Positions 55,398 through 64,000 of a stretch of 64,000 bases of DNA are shown here, in pieces (the first letter of the stretch is position 1; the number at the start of each line of letters is the position of its first letter). This DNA is from Candidatus Bodocaedibacter vickermanii. Its GTDB lineage: Bacteria; Pseudomonadota; Alphaproteobacteria; UBA6184. The translations under genes were made by a program, and so were the position numbers. The notes below the pieces were generated by a model. It saw only the letters and a program-made list of their open reading frames with translations, searched no databases and was not told the DNA's origin. The stretch lies in assembly GCF_014896945.1 (NCBI RefSeq), contig NZ_CP054719.1, positions 1,225,153 to 1,289,152 on the forward strand, written 5' to 3'.

Positions 55398-55462
55398 CGA
55401 CTTGATACCCCCACCGAATCGATGAGGGGGTAGATAAAAAATTATTTCTGCGATGTGCGAAT
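55398..55462 (-). repeat. Inverse copy of the 44.77 kb lipoprotein 3' end and hairpin
   Basis: Read on the minus strand this segment repeats 44751-44817 (ATTCGCACATCGCAGAAATA, TTATCTACCCCCTC, ATCGATTCGGTGGGGGTATC) with only a few differences. It carries the last codons, stop and hairpin of that gene, but no gene of its own. The remaining 55192-55397 holds nothing recognised. Confidence 0.85.
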
Positions 55463-55512
55463 CGGATCTAGCTTAACGGGTCCAGCGTCACGCTGGTGCA
55501 ACCTCAGGTTGC
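55455..55512 (+). repeat. Dispersed repeat with two hairpins abutting fliQ
   Basis: The block GCGAATCGGATCTAGC is followed by CCAGCG-TCA-CGCTGG (55482-55496) and GCAACC-TCA-GGTTGC (55498-55512), ending at the base before the fliQ stop codon. Confidence 0.88.
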
Positions 55513-55779
55513 CTAGGATAGCCTAAGGGCGAGATCAAAGATTTCATGGGTTAGGTCGGAAAGAACAGAAAACATATATGGAAATAAGAAAATTAACGTT
55601 ACAAAGACGGCTAGTACCTTTGGGATAAATGCAAGGCTTTGCTCTTGAATTTGGGTTACTGCTTGAAGAACTGAAATCACTAATCCTACAACTAACGCTG
55701 CGATCATTGGTGGACTGCCTGCTTTAATCATCACCATGACTGCTTTTCGTAACAACTCTGTTAGTGCGATAATATCCAT
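55513..55779 (-). CDS. fliQ: Flagellar export protein FliQ
   Basis: FliQ is a small inner-membrane part of the flagellar type III export gate. The 88 residues have two helices (MVMIKAGSPPMIAALVVGLVI; AFIPKVLAVFVTLIFLFPYMF) around the conserved loop LQAVTQIQEQSLAFIPK. Normal length is 89. The homologous injectisome protein (SctS) is an alternative, but the LQAxTQIQE text is usual for FliQ. No other export gene is in the window. It starts with a GAGAGGGTG ribosome site. Confidence 0.88.
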   Translation of the reverse strand: MDIIALTELLRKAVMVMIKAGSPPMIAALVVGLVISVLQAVTQIQEQSLAFIPKVLAVFVTLIFLFPYMFSVLSDLTHEIFDLALRLS

Positions 55780-55878
55780 AACACCCTCTCTTTAATCATA
55801 AAGTATAGGTTAGAAAGAGTTAATGAAGTATTAAGGTTAGCGCGCGGGGGAGATTTGTGTCTCCCCCTCCATTACAAT

Positions 55879-57144
55879 TTAGAAAGGGCGAATGTAGAGG
55901 GACGTGTCACCTAATTCTTCTTCAATTCGCAATAATTGATTATATTTTGCAACGCGATCCGTACGGCAGGGAGCTCCTGTTTTGATTTGACCTGTGTTGA
56001 ATGCAACGGCTATATCTGCGATGGTTGTATCATCGGTTTCACCAGAACGATGAGAAATGATGGTTTTAAATCCATTCGTTTGCGCTAAGGTAATTGCATC
56101 GATTGTTTCGGTAAGCGTTCCAATTTGATTCGGTTTAACTAACAGAGCGTTGGCAGCTTTTTGTTGAATACCTTGAGCAATTCGTTTTGGGTTAGTTACA
56201 AATAAATCATCACCCACGATTTGTGTGCTTGCCCCTAAGGTGCGTGTTAATTCAATCCATGATGTCCAATCGTCTTCTGCACAGCCGTCTTCGATGGAGG
56301 CTATGGGGTATCGATTGCATAGGTTTTGATAATAGGATACAAGTTGAGATCCGTCTATGCGTTGACCCTCGATATGGTAAAAGCCATCGCGGTACAGTTC
56401 TGTTGCGGCGACATCTAATGCGAAAACGATATCATGACCTGCTTTGTATCCAGCCTTTTCAACGGCCAATGTAACAAGATCTAACGCTTCTGTAGTGGTT
56501 TGAATATTGGGAGCAAATCCGCCTTCATCCCCAACATTCGTTGAAAGCTTTTGAGATTTTAATACGGTTTTTAAGTGATGGTAAATTTCTGTTCCCCAAC
56601 GCAACCCTTCATAGAATGAGGGAGCTCCGACAGGCATAACCATGAATTCTTGGATATCTAATCCATTATCCGCGTGAGCGCCACCATTTAATATGTTCAT
56701 CATGGGGACAGGTAAGCGGGCGGCATTGGTTCCACCCAAATAGCGATATAATGGAAGTTTTAAAGATCTGGCAGCGGCTTTTGCTGCGGCTAAGCTAATC
56801 GCCAATGTAACATTTGCACCTAAGTTAGCTTTTTGTTCCGTTCCGTCAAGAGAGTTCAATAGCTGATCCAACCCACGTTGATCGAATACGTTGAATCCAA
56901 TGATTTCATCAGACAGGATTTCATTGGCGTGTTCAATAACAGATTCAACTCCTTTTCCTACATAGCGATTAATATCTTGATCGCGTTTTTCAACAGCTTC
57001 GTGTGCTCCCGTGGATGCGCCGCTGGGAACAGCTGCCGTTGCTTTAGTTTCATCTTCTAATGTAATTTCAGCTTCGATCGTTGGATTGCCGCGAGAGTCC
57101 AAGATTTGTCGAAAGGTATAGTCTGCGATCATAAGATATTTCAT
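55879..57144 (-). CDS. eno: Enolase
   Basis: Enolase converts 2-phosphoglycerate to phosphoenolpyruvate. The 421 residues include [15 protein letters not shown] start ([16 protein letters not shown]), [17 protein letters not shown], metal ligands in [22 protein letters not shown] and VGDDLFVTN, the active lysine in [14 protein letters not shown] and [21 protein letters not shown] at 57144 has AAGGA 8 nt upstream; an internal ATG 12 nt later is the alternative. Confidence 0.97.
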   Translation of the reverse strand: MKYLMIADYTFRQILDSRGNPTIEAEITLEDETKATAAVPSGASTGAHEAVEKRDQDINRYVGKGVESVIEHANEILSDEIIGFNVFDQRGLDQLLNSLDGTEQKANLGANVTLAISLAAAKAAARSLKLPLYRYLGGTNAARLPVPMMNILNGGAHADNGLDIQEFMVMPVGAPSFYEGLRWGTEIYHHLKTVLKSQKLSTNVGDEGGFAPNIQTTTEALDLVTLAVEKAGYKAGHDIVFALDVAATELYRDGFYHIEGQRIDGSQLVSYYQNLCNRYPIASIEDGCAEDDWTSWIELTRTLGASTQIVGDDLFVTNPKRIAQGIQQKAANALLVKPNQIGTLTETIDAITLAQTNGFKTIISHRSGETDDTTIADIAVAFNTGQIKTGAPCRTDRVAKYNQLLRIEEELGDTSLYIRPF

Positions 57145-57239
57145 GGAAGAATCCTTTATTATATTAACAACAGTGATAGTTTATCGTTATTTTTTATAGG
57201 TATAAAGTAGAAAGCGACATACGGGATGTCGCTTAATAA

Positions 57240-57548
57240 TTAGTGCTTTTGAGTAGCAGGAACAGCAGGGCTGTCAACCTTTGTTGGGGTGTGAGGTGCT
57301 TGTTCGGCTACTTCGATTGGGCGTTTAGGTTGGCTTGCAAGAAGGGCTAAAATAAAACAGTTCACAATGAATGCTGTTGCTAAGATAGCCGTTGTTCGAG
57401 TTAAAAAGTCTGTCTTTCCACGAACTGAAAAAAATGATCCAGTGGATTGTGAGGATCCAAATCCGCCGCCTTCAGATCGTTGTAACAAAATAATACCAAT
57501 CATCGAAACAGCCAAAATAATGTGCAGGGTAATAAGAACTGCAGTCAT
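57240..57548 (-). CDS. secG: Protein-export membrane protein SecG
   Basis: SecG is the small third subunit of the SecYEG translocon. The 102 residues have two membrane helices (VLITLHIILAVSMIGIILLQ; TTAILATAFIVNCFILALLA) around the conserved loop QRSEGGGFGSSQSTGSFFSVRGKTDFLTR, shown here in part. The Pro/Thr-rich tail is family-typical. It lies just upstream of eno. Confidence 0.94.
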   Translation of the reverse strand: MTAVLITLHIILAVSMIGIILLQRSEGGGFGSSQSTGSFFSVRGKTDFLTRTTAILATAFIVNCFILALLASQPKRPIEVAEQAPHTPTKVDSPAVPATQKH

Positions 57549-57682
57549 GGGTATTTCCTTTCAATTTAAAGTCTGATCTATTATATAGAGTTGCCATCAA
57601 TTTGTCCAGTTTAGCAGAATAAAAAATCTTTGTTGTGTTCCGGAGTCGCTAATTATTGGAATAAATCTCTGATGTTGCAAGG

Positions 57683-57755
57683 TTGTTTTTCTAATAATCC
57701 GTGTTACTGCACATTGGATCCAGCGGCACGTTGCTAAGGATCATCTCTGGTTTTT
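57683..57755 (+). repeat. Decayed dispersed repeat unit
   Basis: AATCCGTGTTACTGCACATTG block, then the imperfect hairpin CAGCGGCACGTTGCT and a partly decayed AAGGATCATCTCTGG. It lies directly downstream of pth, again at a gene 3' end. Confidence 0.75.
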
Positions 57756-57757
57756 CG

Positions 57758-58327
57758 CTATTTTTTAATTGAGTGTAAAAAATTGGTTGGAGTAATCGTG
57801 TCTTTTTCAAATAAGCTGCCGAAGTTTTCGCGGATTTGGAAAAACAGTTCGTCATATAGAGGAAGTTCTTTTTGAGGGAGATTGCTAAGGACATAGCCTG
57901 ATACCATGTCTTTAACGCCGGGGTGACCAATACCGATGCGTAATCGCCAATAGTCTTTACTCAAGTGGGCATCGATGGATTTTAGACCGTTGTGTCCACC
58001 ATTGCCACCGCCTTTTTTAACACGAATATCGGCAGGTGAAATATCAAGCTCATCATGAATGACAATGATTTTATCCAAGGGGATTTTGTAAAAATTTGCA
58101 GGACCACTGACGGCGGGGCCGGATAAATTCATATAAGTCTGAGGTTTCAAGAACAATACTTTGTGACCATTGATGGACCCTTCGGCCATTAATCCCTGCC
58201 ATTTATTTTTCTGAAAATCGCCTGTGCCATAGGTTTGATGTAAAATATCCACCATCAAAAAACCAACGTTATGGCGATGAAATCGATATTCAGTGCCTGG
58301 GTTGCCAAGTCCAACAATTAGATACAT
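57758..58327 (-). CDS. pth: Peptidyl-tRNA hydrolase
   Basis: Pth frees tRNA from peptidyl-tRNA that drops off ribosomes. The 189 residues begin MYLIVGLGNPGTEYRFHRHN, with the catalytic histidine in HRHNVGFLMVD, then PQTYMNLSGPAV, IIVIHDELDISPADI and KGGGNGGHNGLKSI. The open frame reaches 36 residues further upstream, through the gap after rplY, but that extension is not family-like and the ATG at 58327 has GAGAG before it. Confidence 0.96.
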   Translation of the reverse strand: MYLIVGLGNPGTEYRFHRHNVGFLMVDILHQTYGTGDFQKNKWQGLMAEGSINGHKVLFLKPQTYMNLSGPAVSGPANFYKIPLDKIIVIHDELDISPADIRVKKGGGNGGHNGLKSIDAHLSKDYWRLRIGIGHPGVKDMVSGYVLSNLPQKELPLYDELFFQIRENFGSLFEKDTITPTNFLHSIKK

Positions 58328-58400
58328 AGTCTGCTCTCGTTTTAATAAAAAGGGGGATATACATCCCCCAATAATACATAAAGATAAAAAGAAATAAAGC

Positions 58401-58994
58401 TTAAGCTTCTTCTTCACCTGCTGCACCTTTACCACGACCTTTAATCACAGTACATACTGTGGGTTGACCGTTGTAAGCTAAGGTTACATTTTCTGGTAAT
58501 TTTACCGAAGAGATTGCAACGCGATCGCCACCTTTTAATCCTGTTAAATCAATTTCAATACATTCAGGGATATTTTCTGACGTACATGAAACGTTGATTT
58601 TGTGAGTCACTGTGTTCAACGTACCACCACGTTTAATACCGGATGATTTATCATGGTTGATATATTTAATTGGAATTAACATGTCGATTTTAGATGTTTT
58701 ATCAACGCGTCTGAAATCGATATGAATTGGCATATCCGTTACGGGATGGAATTGGATATCCTTGATCACTGTGCGTTGTGATTTAGACCCAATGTTTAAA
58801 TCAAATAAATGAGTTCTGAATCCTGGCTTTGCCAATTCGCGAAGCACATCGTTTTGAGCAACAGAAATATTATCATTTTCTTTGTCTAATCCGTAAATGA
58901 TCGCGGGGATTCTTTTGTTTAAACGTTCGGCTCTGGCACCGGATGTCCCAGATCGTGTGCGCATTTCTGCACTAAATTCAATAGTTTTAGTCAT
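58401..58994 (-). CDS. rplY: Ribosomal protein L25/general stress protein Ctc
   Basis: L25 binds 5S rRNA in the large subunit. The 197 residues have the L25 N-domain (EFSAEMRTRSGTSGARAERL, RIPAIIYGLDKEN, FHPVTDMPIHIDFRRVD) and the Ctc beta C-domain (IPIKYINHDKSSGIKRGG, PECIEIDLTGLKGGDRV). ATG at 58994 sits 6 nt after GGAG; nine further upstream residues in frame are less likely. The rplY-pth order is common in bacteria. Confidence 0.95.
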   Translation of the reverse strand: MTKTIEFSAEMRTRSGTSGARAERLNKRIPAIIYGLDKENDNISVAQNDVLRELAKPGFRTHLFDLNIGSKSQRTVIKDIQFHPVTDMPIHIDFRRVDKTSKIDMLIPIKYINHDKSSGIKRGGTLNTVTHKINVSCTSENIPECIEIDLTGLKGGDRVAISSVKLPENVTLAYNGQPTVCTVIKGRGKGAAGEEEA

Positions 58995-59095
58995 TGTATA
59001 CTCCATACTTACTTTCAGCAAAACTGCTTATCATCAGTTTTTAACTTAGAAATCATAAGGCATTTTAGGTGAAAGATCAAGAAATTGTTCACGCA

Positions 59096-59886
59096 TTAAC
59101 GCATCATCAGGGCACAGATATCCATGGTTAAGGCTACACCAAAATGTAAGGCAGTTCCCATGATAACGGAATTGGTGCGAAGGCTCATCATTCCAAGAAT
59201 AAGACCTGCAATAATAGAGCCCAAGGCTTCTAAAAATGGTTTTTGAAAGTGAATCATGCAGTAGGGAATGATCGAAATAAAGATCGAATAAAATCCAAAA
59301 CGGTGTTTTAATCCGTGAATCAAAAATCCACGAAAGAAAAACTCTGCACCTAAAAATTGCAACAAATAGAATACTTCCCAAATTAAAATATTCGGCCAAA
59401 CAGAACTACCCGTGGGTGCGTTATAAAAGGGGTACGTTGCTTGAAACGATGGAAAGGTTGCAGCTAAAACAATGGCGGGAACCATGATTACCATAAAGAT
59501 CAAGTAAAACTTACCATACAAGAACGATCCCTTTATTTTTAATCCAAAGTCGCTGGGGCGTTTATTGAAAAAAATACGCATACATAATAAGGGAAATACT
59601 AAATAGAAAAAAAGCTAAAACTTGCAAACCATGCCAGCTGAACTAAATTTCCATTTTCAGACGGCAGAAAAAATAATTTGAAATAATCAGATGCTGAATA
59701 CAGATTTAGTTCGCGCAGGAAATAAATAAACTTTCCTGTTTTCGCAATGAATTGTATCAAGAGTAACGAAACTGCCCCCAGTATACATACCAAGACAGTC
59801 TGGGTATCAAATGGTGCATTCTTTTCTTCGTTGCGATACGTTTCGCGGGTAATATTTATGAATTCTTTTACGAGTTGTACAACCAT
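59096..59886 (-). pseudogene. CPBP (CAAX-type) membrane protease interrupted by a frameshift
   Basis: Two frames make one protein. The first (59886 to 59599, 95 residues) ends LAWFASFSFFSI; the second (59581 to 59096, 161 residues) starts MRIFFNKRP and carries the CPBP motifs FLGAEFFFRGFLIHGL and PYCMIHFQKP, with the late GTALHFGVALTMD. A one-base change in a run of seven A (59607-59613; T on the coding strand) joins them as SFFYLVFPLLCMRIFF. CPBP proteins include prenyl-protein proteases and bacteriocin-immunity proteins. It may be a pseudogene, a phase-variable gene or a sequencing slip. Confidence 0.8.
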
Positions 59887-60003
59887 GATGCATCCTTTTT
59901 ATGTATGCTAATTTAGCATGCTTGGTTGCGGCGTTCAAGGAGTGTAGAGTTCAAACATATCCTCTTTCTGTTGAAAGGGGACAGTATAATAATAAGTTAT
60001 TTT

Positions 60004-60624
60004 TTAGTCAGCAATTGCTTCGGGATTAATTTCTACCTCGATTAAAGAATACCCAAGAATATGTATGAGCTGTGGCTCAGATGATAATTCTCCGTTAAAA
60101 CTACCCCATATAGATCCAATATGCAATTCCTCACCCCTAGAGGTAATAGGAATATCGGAAGTACCTAAGGTAATTGATTTGATAAGCGATTTAGGATTAT
60201 TAAAGCTTAATGTAACGTTACCATTTGTTCCAAATATAGTTAATTTTTTAATTCTAAAATCGTCTGCAGAAATAGATATATTATTTTTCCCAACAATAGA
60301 GCCCTCCCATTCTGCAGTCCTGGATGTGCTTGAAAATACAGGTACTGTTATACAAAAGCCGTTTCTTAAAAACACAGTTTTAAGATAGTCGGCGGTGTCG
60401 GGCGTGTCAGAAAGAATAGCTCTTTGAGGCTTTATGCCAGCTTTTGAAATATTTAATACGGCTATTTCATTGGGATTGGGCTTAAGGATTACTATCTTAT
60501 CTTCTGTATCGGTGAAACTTTTAGCAGAGTCACCAAAAATTGTCATCTCCTCTGCTGCAAAGGAGGGATGGATTGTATACAGCATTAATGCTATATATGC
60601 GATCGATAGTAATTTTTTATTCAT
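60004..60624 (-). CDS. Secreted beta-rich protein of unknown family
   Basis: The 206 residues have a signal peptide (KLLSIAYIALMLYTIHPSFA) and a strand-rich body (KIVILKPNPNEIAVLNIS, ISISADDFRIKKLTIFGT, LIHILGYSLIEVEINPE). One cysteine (FCITV). No family is recognised. The C-terminal part with repeated short strands suggests a beta-sandwich or solenoid. Confidence 0.75.
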   Translation of the reverse strand: MNKKLLSIAYIALMLYTIHPSFAAEEMTIFGDSAKSFTDTEDKIVILKPNPNEIAVLNISKAGIKPQRAILSDTPDTADYLKTVFLRNGFCITVPVFSSTSRTAEWEGSIVGKNNISISADDFRIKKLTIFGTNGNVTLSFNNPKSLIKSITLGTSDIPITSRGEELHIGSIWGSFNGELSSEPQLIHILGYSLIEVEINPEAIAD

Positions 60625-60754
60625 TTGATTGCTCCAAAATTAACTTGGGGTATCTAATAACAAATTGGAGGTTTAGAATCAATATAATAAAAAACATTTG
60701 GATCTGATAGAACGATCGGGCTATACTTTTATTAAACAAAATTCAAGGTGTTTT

Positions 60755-62953
60755 ATGGTGTTACGATTACTGATTGCGTCATTTATTCTATTGGGAACTG
60801 TCAATATGAACGTGTATGGCGCCGAGGATGACAATGAGGATGAATTTACTGTTGAAGATGTTACGCCAGAAATGTTGGCTAGAACGTTGCCCCCTCAAGA
60901 TCAAGATACAGATGTTGACGCGGATGCCGCTAAACCTTCAGATGCTGAAGATTCAACTAATCAAACTTCTGCAACAGCGGTGACGTCTGATGACGTTGCC
61001 ACTAATTCAAATCCTGTAGCGGTGACTCCTACAAATGAGTCTGATCCAAAACTGCGTGATGTGATTCGAATATTAGAAACAGATGCAGATCGAGCAAATT
61101 TGGTTGCAACATTAAAAACGTTAACTCAATCCAATGCGTTGGCACCCCAACAGTTTATGTTTGTGAATATGGTTGTTGGCATCAAAGATTTTTTAAGATC
61201 TGTTGTGACAGAATTTAAAGTATTTGTTCAAGGGTTAACCCAAAAAAATACCTGGAAAATTGACTTAGACACCCAGGTCTTTCAAAAGAGCGAGCAAGTA
61301 AAGCTCATATCCCTGGCCTATATTGTGTTGGCAGCGTTGTTTATTCAAGCCCTAATCGCTAAACTGATTGGTGGGGCTGTTCCTCCATTCTTTGGAAAGT
61401 TAGATAGAGAATCCAATATCAAAACGGTGATGCGTACGTTTGTATCGATCATTGCATTTTTCTTAGTTGCCTATGCATTCAAAACTTATTTTATTCAAGA
61501 TAGTGATGCACAGACATATATTGAGGAAAGCGTCTTAACCATATTGATCGTTCAGGTTGGATTTATGGTGTTACGTTTAAGCATCGCGACGGGTATTTTG
61601 CCGGTTAATCCAGAATATAGAAAGTCCTTAGTTGGAACGGCATTCGTTCTGACATTGTTATGGGGCGGATATACCTACGCAGCAACCTTATTATCCAGTG
61701 CCGATCAACTTACCGTTGTGTCGCGACCTTTATCACAGTTGTTTTTCGGAGGCGTGACGCTAATTGGTGTTTGGATATTGAACCGATATCGCCATGTGAT
61801 TGAAGGAATGTTGTTTCGAAAAGAGTTTATTACAAGCAATCGATTGTTAGGAAGCGTGCAGCAGGTGATTTCCGGAAGCGTTCATTACGTTGTGGTCATT
61901 GGAGTTGTGATGATGTATCTGGCCTGGTTTGTGAACAATCAGGGAATGTTTCAGTATTTTCAAGATCAGTTGGGAATTACGATTGTCTCGTTATTAATAT
62001 TAAGTATCGCATCGTATATTATGGAGTCGTCTGCGGGATATTTATCGTCAGATAATGATCAAGATGCCAAAATCTCTGCAGTTACGCATCGGTTGATTGA
62101 TGTTTTAGCATTCATCACTGTGGTTAATCTGGTCTATCGTTGGTTAGCACCACTTGTTGAAATGCAGGGTATCAGCACATCTAAAATTTCCGACAAATTG
62201 TTTGGTATCTTTATTATCGTTGCATTAACGGTAGGTGTGATTCATGGACTAAACCGAATATTGAATGGATCATCGCGAATGCTGGGAGACAATAAACATC
62301 TTAAAACCTTTGTACCCATTCTGGATCGTTTAAGTAAATTGGTGGTGTTGATAATTTCTGGCTTATTAGTCTTAATAGAGTTAAATGTCAACGTAATGCC
62401 CATCGTTGCAAGCTTTAGCGTTTTAGGATTGGGTATCGGTTTAGCCAGTAAATCAATCATTGAAGATTTTATGAATGGGTTATTGATCATTCAAGAAAAT
62501 GATTTCAATATTGGGGATAAGATCACCATCGGGGGGATCAGTGGAACAATTGAAAATATTACCTTGCGTAAGCTTCATTTGCGGGATAGTCAAGGGTTCC
62601 TGAATTTTATTCCGTTTAGTAACGTGGGGGCGATTACCAATCAATCCCGAGATTACAACAACGATAAAATTACAATTCCATTGCCATCAACATTTCATTT
62701 AAAACGTACTGTTCATATTTTAGAAGATGTAGGTAAACAGCTGTTGCATGATCCAGACTTAAAATCGTATATCATTGCAATTCCTAAATTTATTGGGGTC
62801 AGCGAGTTTCAAGTTTCAGCACATCAAGGTTCTGAAATTACAACGATGATGCAATTTGAATTAAAGACAGTTCCAGGCCACATGGCGCTAGTGGCAGGAG
62901 AGTTTAGAAAGCTTGCAAAATTGGCGTTTGAAGAAATGGAACGGGTATTATAA
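60755..62953 (+). CDS. MscS-family mechanosensitive channel, large form
   Basis: The 732 residues have a signal peptide (VLRLLIASFILLGTVNMNVYG), an acidic periplasmic part (about 25-110), about ten to eleven membrane helices and the MscS pore and beta domain: LGLGIGLASKSIIEDFMNGLLI, IGDKITIGGISGTIENITLRK, and LNFIPFSNVGAITNQSRD. Large MscS proteins (MscK/YbiO type) relieve osmotic stress. ATG 60755 with AAGGTG upstream gives the signal peptide; the open frame extends further upstream. Confidence 0.92.
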   Translation: MVLRLLIASFILLGTVNMNVYGAEDDNEDEFTVEDVTPEMLARTLPPQDQDTDVDADAAKPSDAEDSTNQTSATAVTSDDVATNSNPVAVTPTNESDPKLRDVIRILETDADRANLVATLKTLTQSNALAPQQFMFVNMVVGIKDFLRSVVTEFKVFVQGLTQKNTWKIDLDTQVFQKSEQVKLISLAYIVLAALFIQALIAKLIGGAVPPFFGKLDRESNIKTVMRTFVSIIAFFLVAYAFKTYFIQDSDAQTYIEESVLTILIVQVGFMVLRLSIATGILPVNPEYRKSLVGTAFVLTLLWGGYTYAATLLSSADQLTVVSRPLSQLFFGGVTLIGVWILNRYRHVIEGMLFRKEFITSNRLLGSVQQVISGSVHYVVVIGVVMMYLAWFVNNQGMFQYFQDQLGITIVSLLILSIASYIMESSAGYLSSDNDQDAKISAVTHRLIDVLAFITVVNLVYRWLAPLVEMQGISTSKISDKLFGIFIIVALTVGVIHGLNRILNGSSRMLGDNKHLKTFVPILDRLSKLVVLIISGLLVLIELNVNVMPIVASFSVLGLGIGLASKSIIEDFMNGLLIIQENDFNIGDKITIGGISGTIENITLRKLHLRDSQGFLNFIPFSNVGAITNQSRDYNNDKITIPLPSTFHLKRTVHILEDVGKQLLHDPDLKSYIIAIPKFIGVSEFQVSAHQGSEITTMMQFELKTVPGHMALVAGEFRKLAKLAFEEMERVL

Positions 62954-62994
62954 AAACTTTCATTCAGTTCAGAGTTTGTTAATCCTTGCCTGTT

Positions 62995-63016
62995 ATCTTA
63001 CCTAGGTAGGTAAGAT
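62995..63016. terminator. Perfect hairpin after the MscS gene
   Basis: ATCTTACCTA-GG-TAGGTAAGAT, 10-bp stem with a 2-nt gap and no T run; a terminator or a binding-site palindrome. Confidence 0.45.
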
Positions 63017-63164
63017 ACACCGGCGGCTAGGCTGGTGCGTAATAACCAACAACGAAATTATCACTGAGTACTAAGTGATAGTATAGTTGAGATGGATTGA
63101 GGTTGGAATCTTAATTTATTAATACATCGAAAAAACTTAGTTTTTTTAGATTACCTTGGTTATT

Positions 63165-63385
63165 ATGTTGTGGCGGCGGCGGGGTGGGCTCGTTGGGACT
63201 TCACACTTTTGCAGGTGGGCCCCAATATTGGGGCGAATACTACTACTTCTTTCGAATCAGATTTAATCTAATCTTTTGAAATTCCGCGTCACGTTGCTTA
63301 GACACGATATGATTGGATTATAAATTTTTCAACCGGTGAAAACCTAATGGGTGCAGCGTCACGCTGGTGGGTGCAATGGCATGCT
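63165..63385. repeat. Repeat-rich leader region before tkt
   Basis: The 62954-63449 region has no supported gene. GGCGGCGGCGGGGTGGGCTC and the palindrome GCCCCAATATTGGGGC (63219-63234) echo 45487-45555. Dispersed units follow: a decayed CGCGTCACGTTGC near 63285 with reversed block, and GCAGCG-TCA-CGCTGG (63353-63367). Confidence 0.7.
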
Positions 63386-63449
63386 GCTAGGTTGCTTCTT
63401 ATCGACGCCCATGGTAGGCTTGTATACATAAAAATAATAAGAGTATACC

Positions 63450-64000
63450 ATGACACTAGATCACCAAAAACTTTCAACATCATTACGAATTTTATGTGCC
63501 GATATGGTTGAGGCGGCTAAATCTGGACATCCTGGATTACCGTTGGGTATGGCAGATGTTGCAACTGTGTTGTGGATGCGACATTTGAAATTTAATCCCG
63601 CAGATCCGGTCTGGTGTGACAGAGATCGTTTTGTGTTGTCAGCAGGTCACGGTTCAGTGTTGCTGTATGGATTGCTGTATCTTTCAGGTGTGTCAGGTGT
63701 TAATTTGGAACAGCTGAAACAGTTTCGTCAATTGCACTCTGGAACGGCGGGGCATCCTGAATATGGGGAACTTCCTGGCATTGAAACGACGACAGGACCA
63801 TTGGGGCAGGGGCTTGCGAATGCCGTGGGAATGGCGATTGCCGAACGCAAGCTTGCAGCACAATTTGGATCAGATCTGGTGGATCATTATACTTACTGCC
63901 TTGTGGGAGATGGTTGCTTGATGGAAGGGGTTTCTCAAGAGTCCATATCGTTGGCGGGTCATTTAAGGCTGAGCAAACTGATTTGCTTTTGGGATAATAA
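63450..64000 (+). CDS. tkt: Transketolase, N-terminal part (cut by window end)
   Basis: The first 183 residues of transketolase, which moves two-carbon units in the pentose phosphate pathway with thiamine diphosphate. Visible are [58 protein letters not shown] and the ThDP motif start VGDGCLMEG. The start ATG is preceded by AAGAG; the TATAC-rich DNA just upstream may hold the promoter. Confidence 0.95.
   Translation, partial: MTLDHQKLSTSLRILCADMVEAAKSGHPGLPLGMADVATVLWMRHLKFNPADPVWCDRDRFVLSAGHGSVLLYGLLYLSGVSGVNLEQLKQFRQLHSGTAGHPEYGELPGIETTTGPLGQGLANAVGMAIAERKLAAQFGSDLVDHYTYCLVGDGCLMEGVSQESISLAGHLRLSKLICFWDN

Overview
The window looks like a piece of a low-GC alphaproteobacterial chromosome, most likely from a host-associated lineage such as Holosporales or Paracaedibacter-like symbionts of protists. 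This is an inference from gene content: murB-ftsQ-ftsA-ftsZ, a MipZ-type ParA ATPase, two MHS-family transporters, many signal-peptide proteins of unknown family, and several decayed genes. No rRNA, CRISPR array or intact transposase was seen.

Layout. 0-2.9 kb: an acetyltransferase and a UbiH-type hydroxylase read leftwards. They are separated from the rightward murB-ftsQAZ cluster by a dense group of perfect DnaA boxes, a good candidate replication origin. 7.5-12 kb: two MHS transporters, one abutting an HTH-less LuxR-type sensor, with repeat-rich DNA between them that carries a MITE-like insertion. 12-18 kb: methyltransferase, lipoproteins, tRNA-Asn, tRNA-Glu, sfsA, map, radC. 18.3-27.9 kb: a compact chemotaxis operon (MCP, CheR, triple-CheW, CheB, receiver, CheA, receiver plus unknown output) bounded by intact radC and a decayed radC copy. 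28.3-31.5 kb: DUF3800/SEC-C protein, trhO, xseA. 31.7-41.8 kb: a one-strand cluster of secreted Ala-rich or coiled-coil proteins behind an outer-membrane barrel gene; one has a CaaX-like C-terminus. 41.9-51.6 kb: rlmN, two lipoproteins, a 1.5 kb repeat block with a possible structured RNA, rluC, mipZ, a J-domain protein, a secreted putative CE-clan (Ulp1-like) cysteine protease, rsmB. 51.7-64 kb: secreted proteins of unknown family, a second repeat block, an LRR pseudogene, fliQ, eno, secG, pth, rplY, a frameshifted CPBP protease, an MscS-type channel and the 5' part of tkt.

The most unusual signal is non-coding. A family of at least 20 short hairpins lies between genes or at gene 3' ends. 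Their stems change by compensated substitutions while the 3-nt loop stays mostly TCA (or TGA/TGC by orientation), often behind a conserved TCCGTGT...ATCGGATCTAACC block. Twice the loop supplies a gene's TGA stop codon. In one block a 73-nt cloverleaf-like element sits against such a hairpin, and its second copy 44 kb away shows a compensatory base-pair change.

Functional themes: cell division and its positioning (ftsQAZ, mipZ, candidate origin), sensing and motility (chemotaxis operon, fliQ, LuxR-type sensor), host interaction (secreted coiled-coil proteins, CE-clan protease, LRR remnant) and housekeeping RNA and protein quality genes. All calls rest on reading the sequence and recognised motifs; no database search was run.
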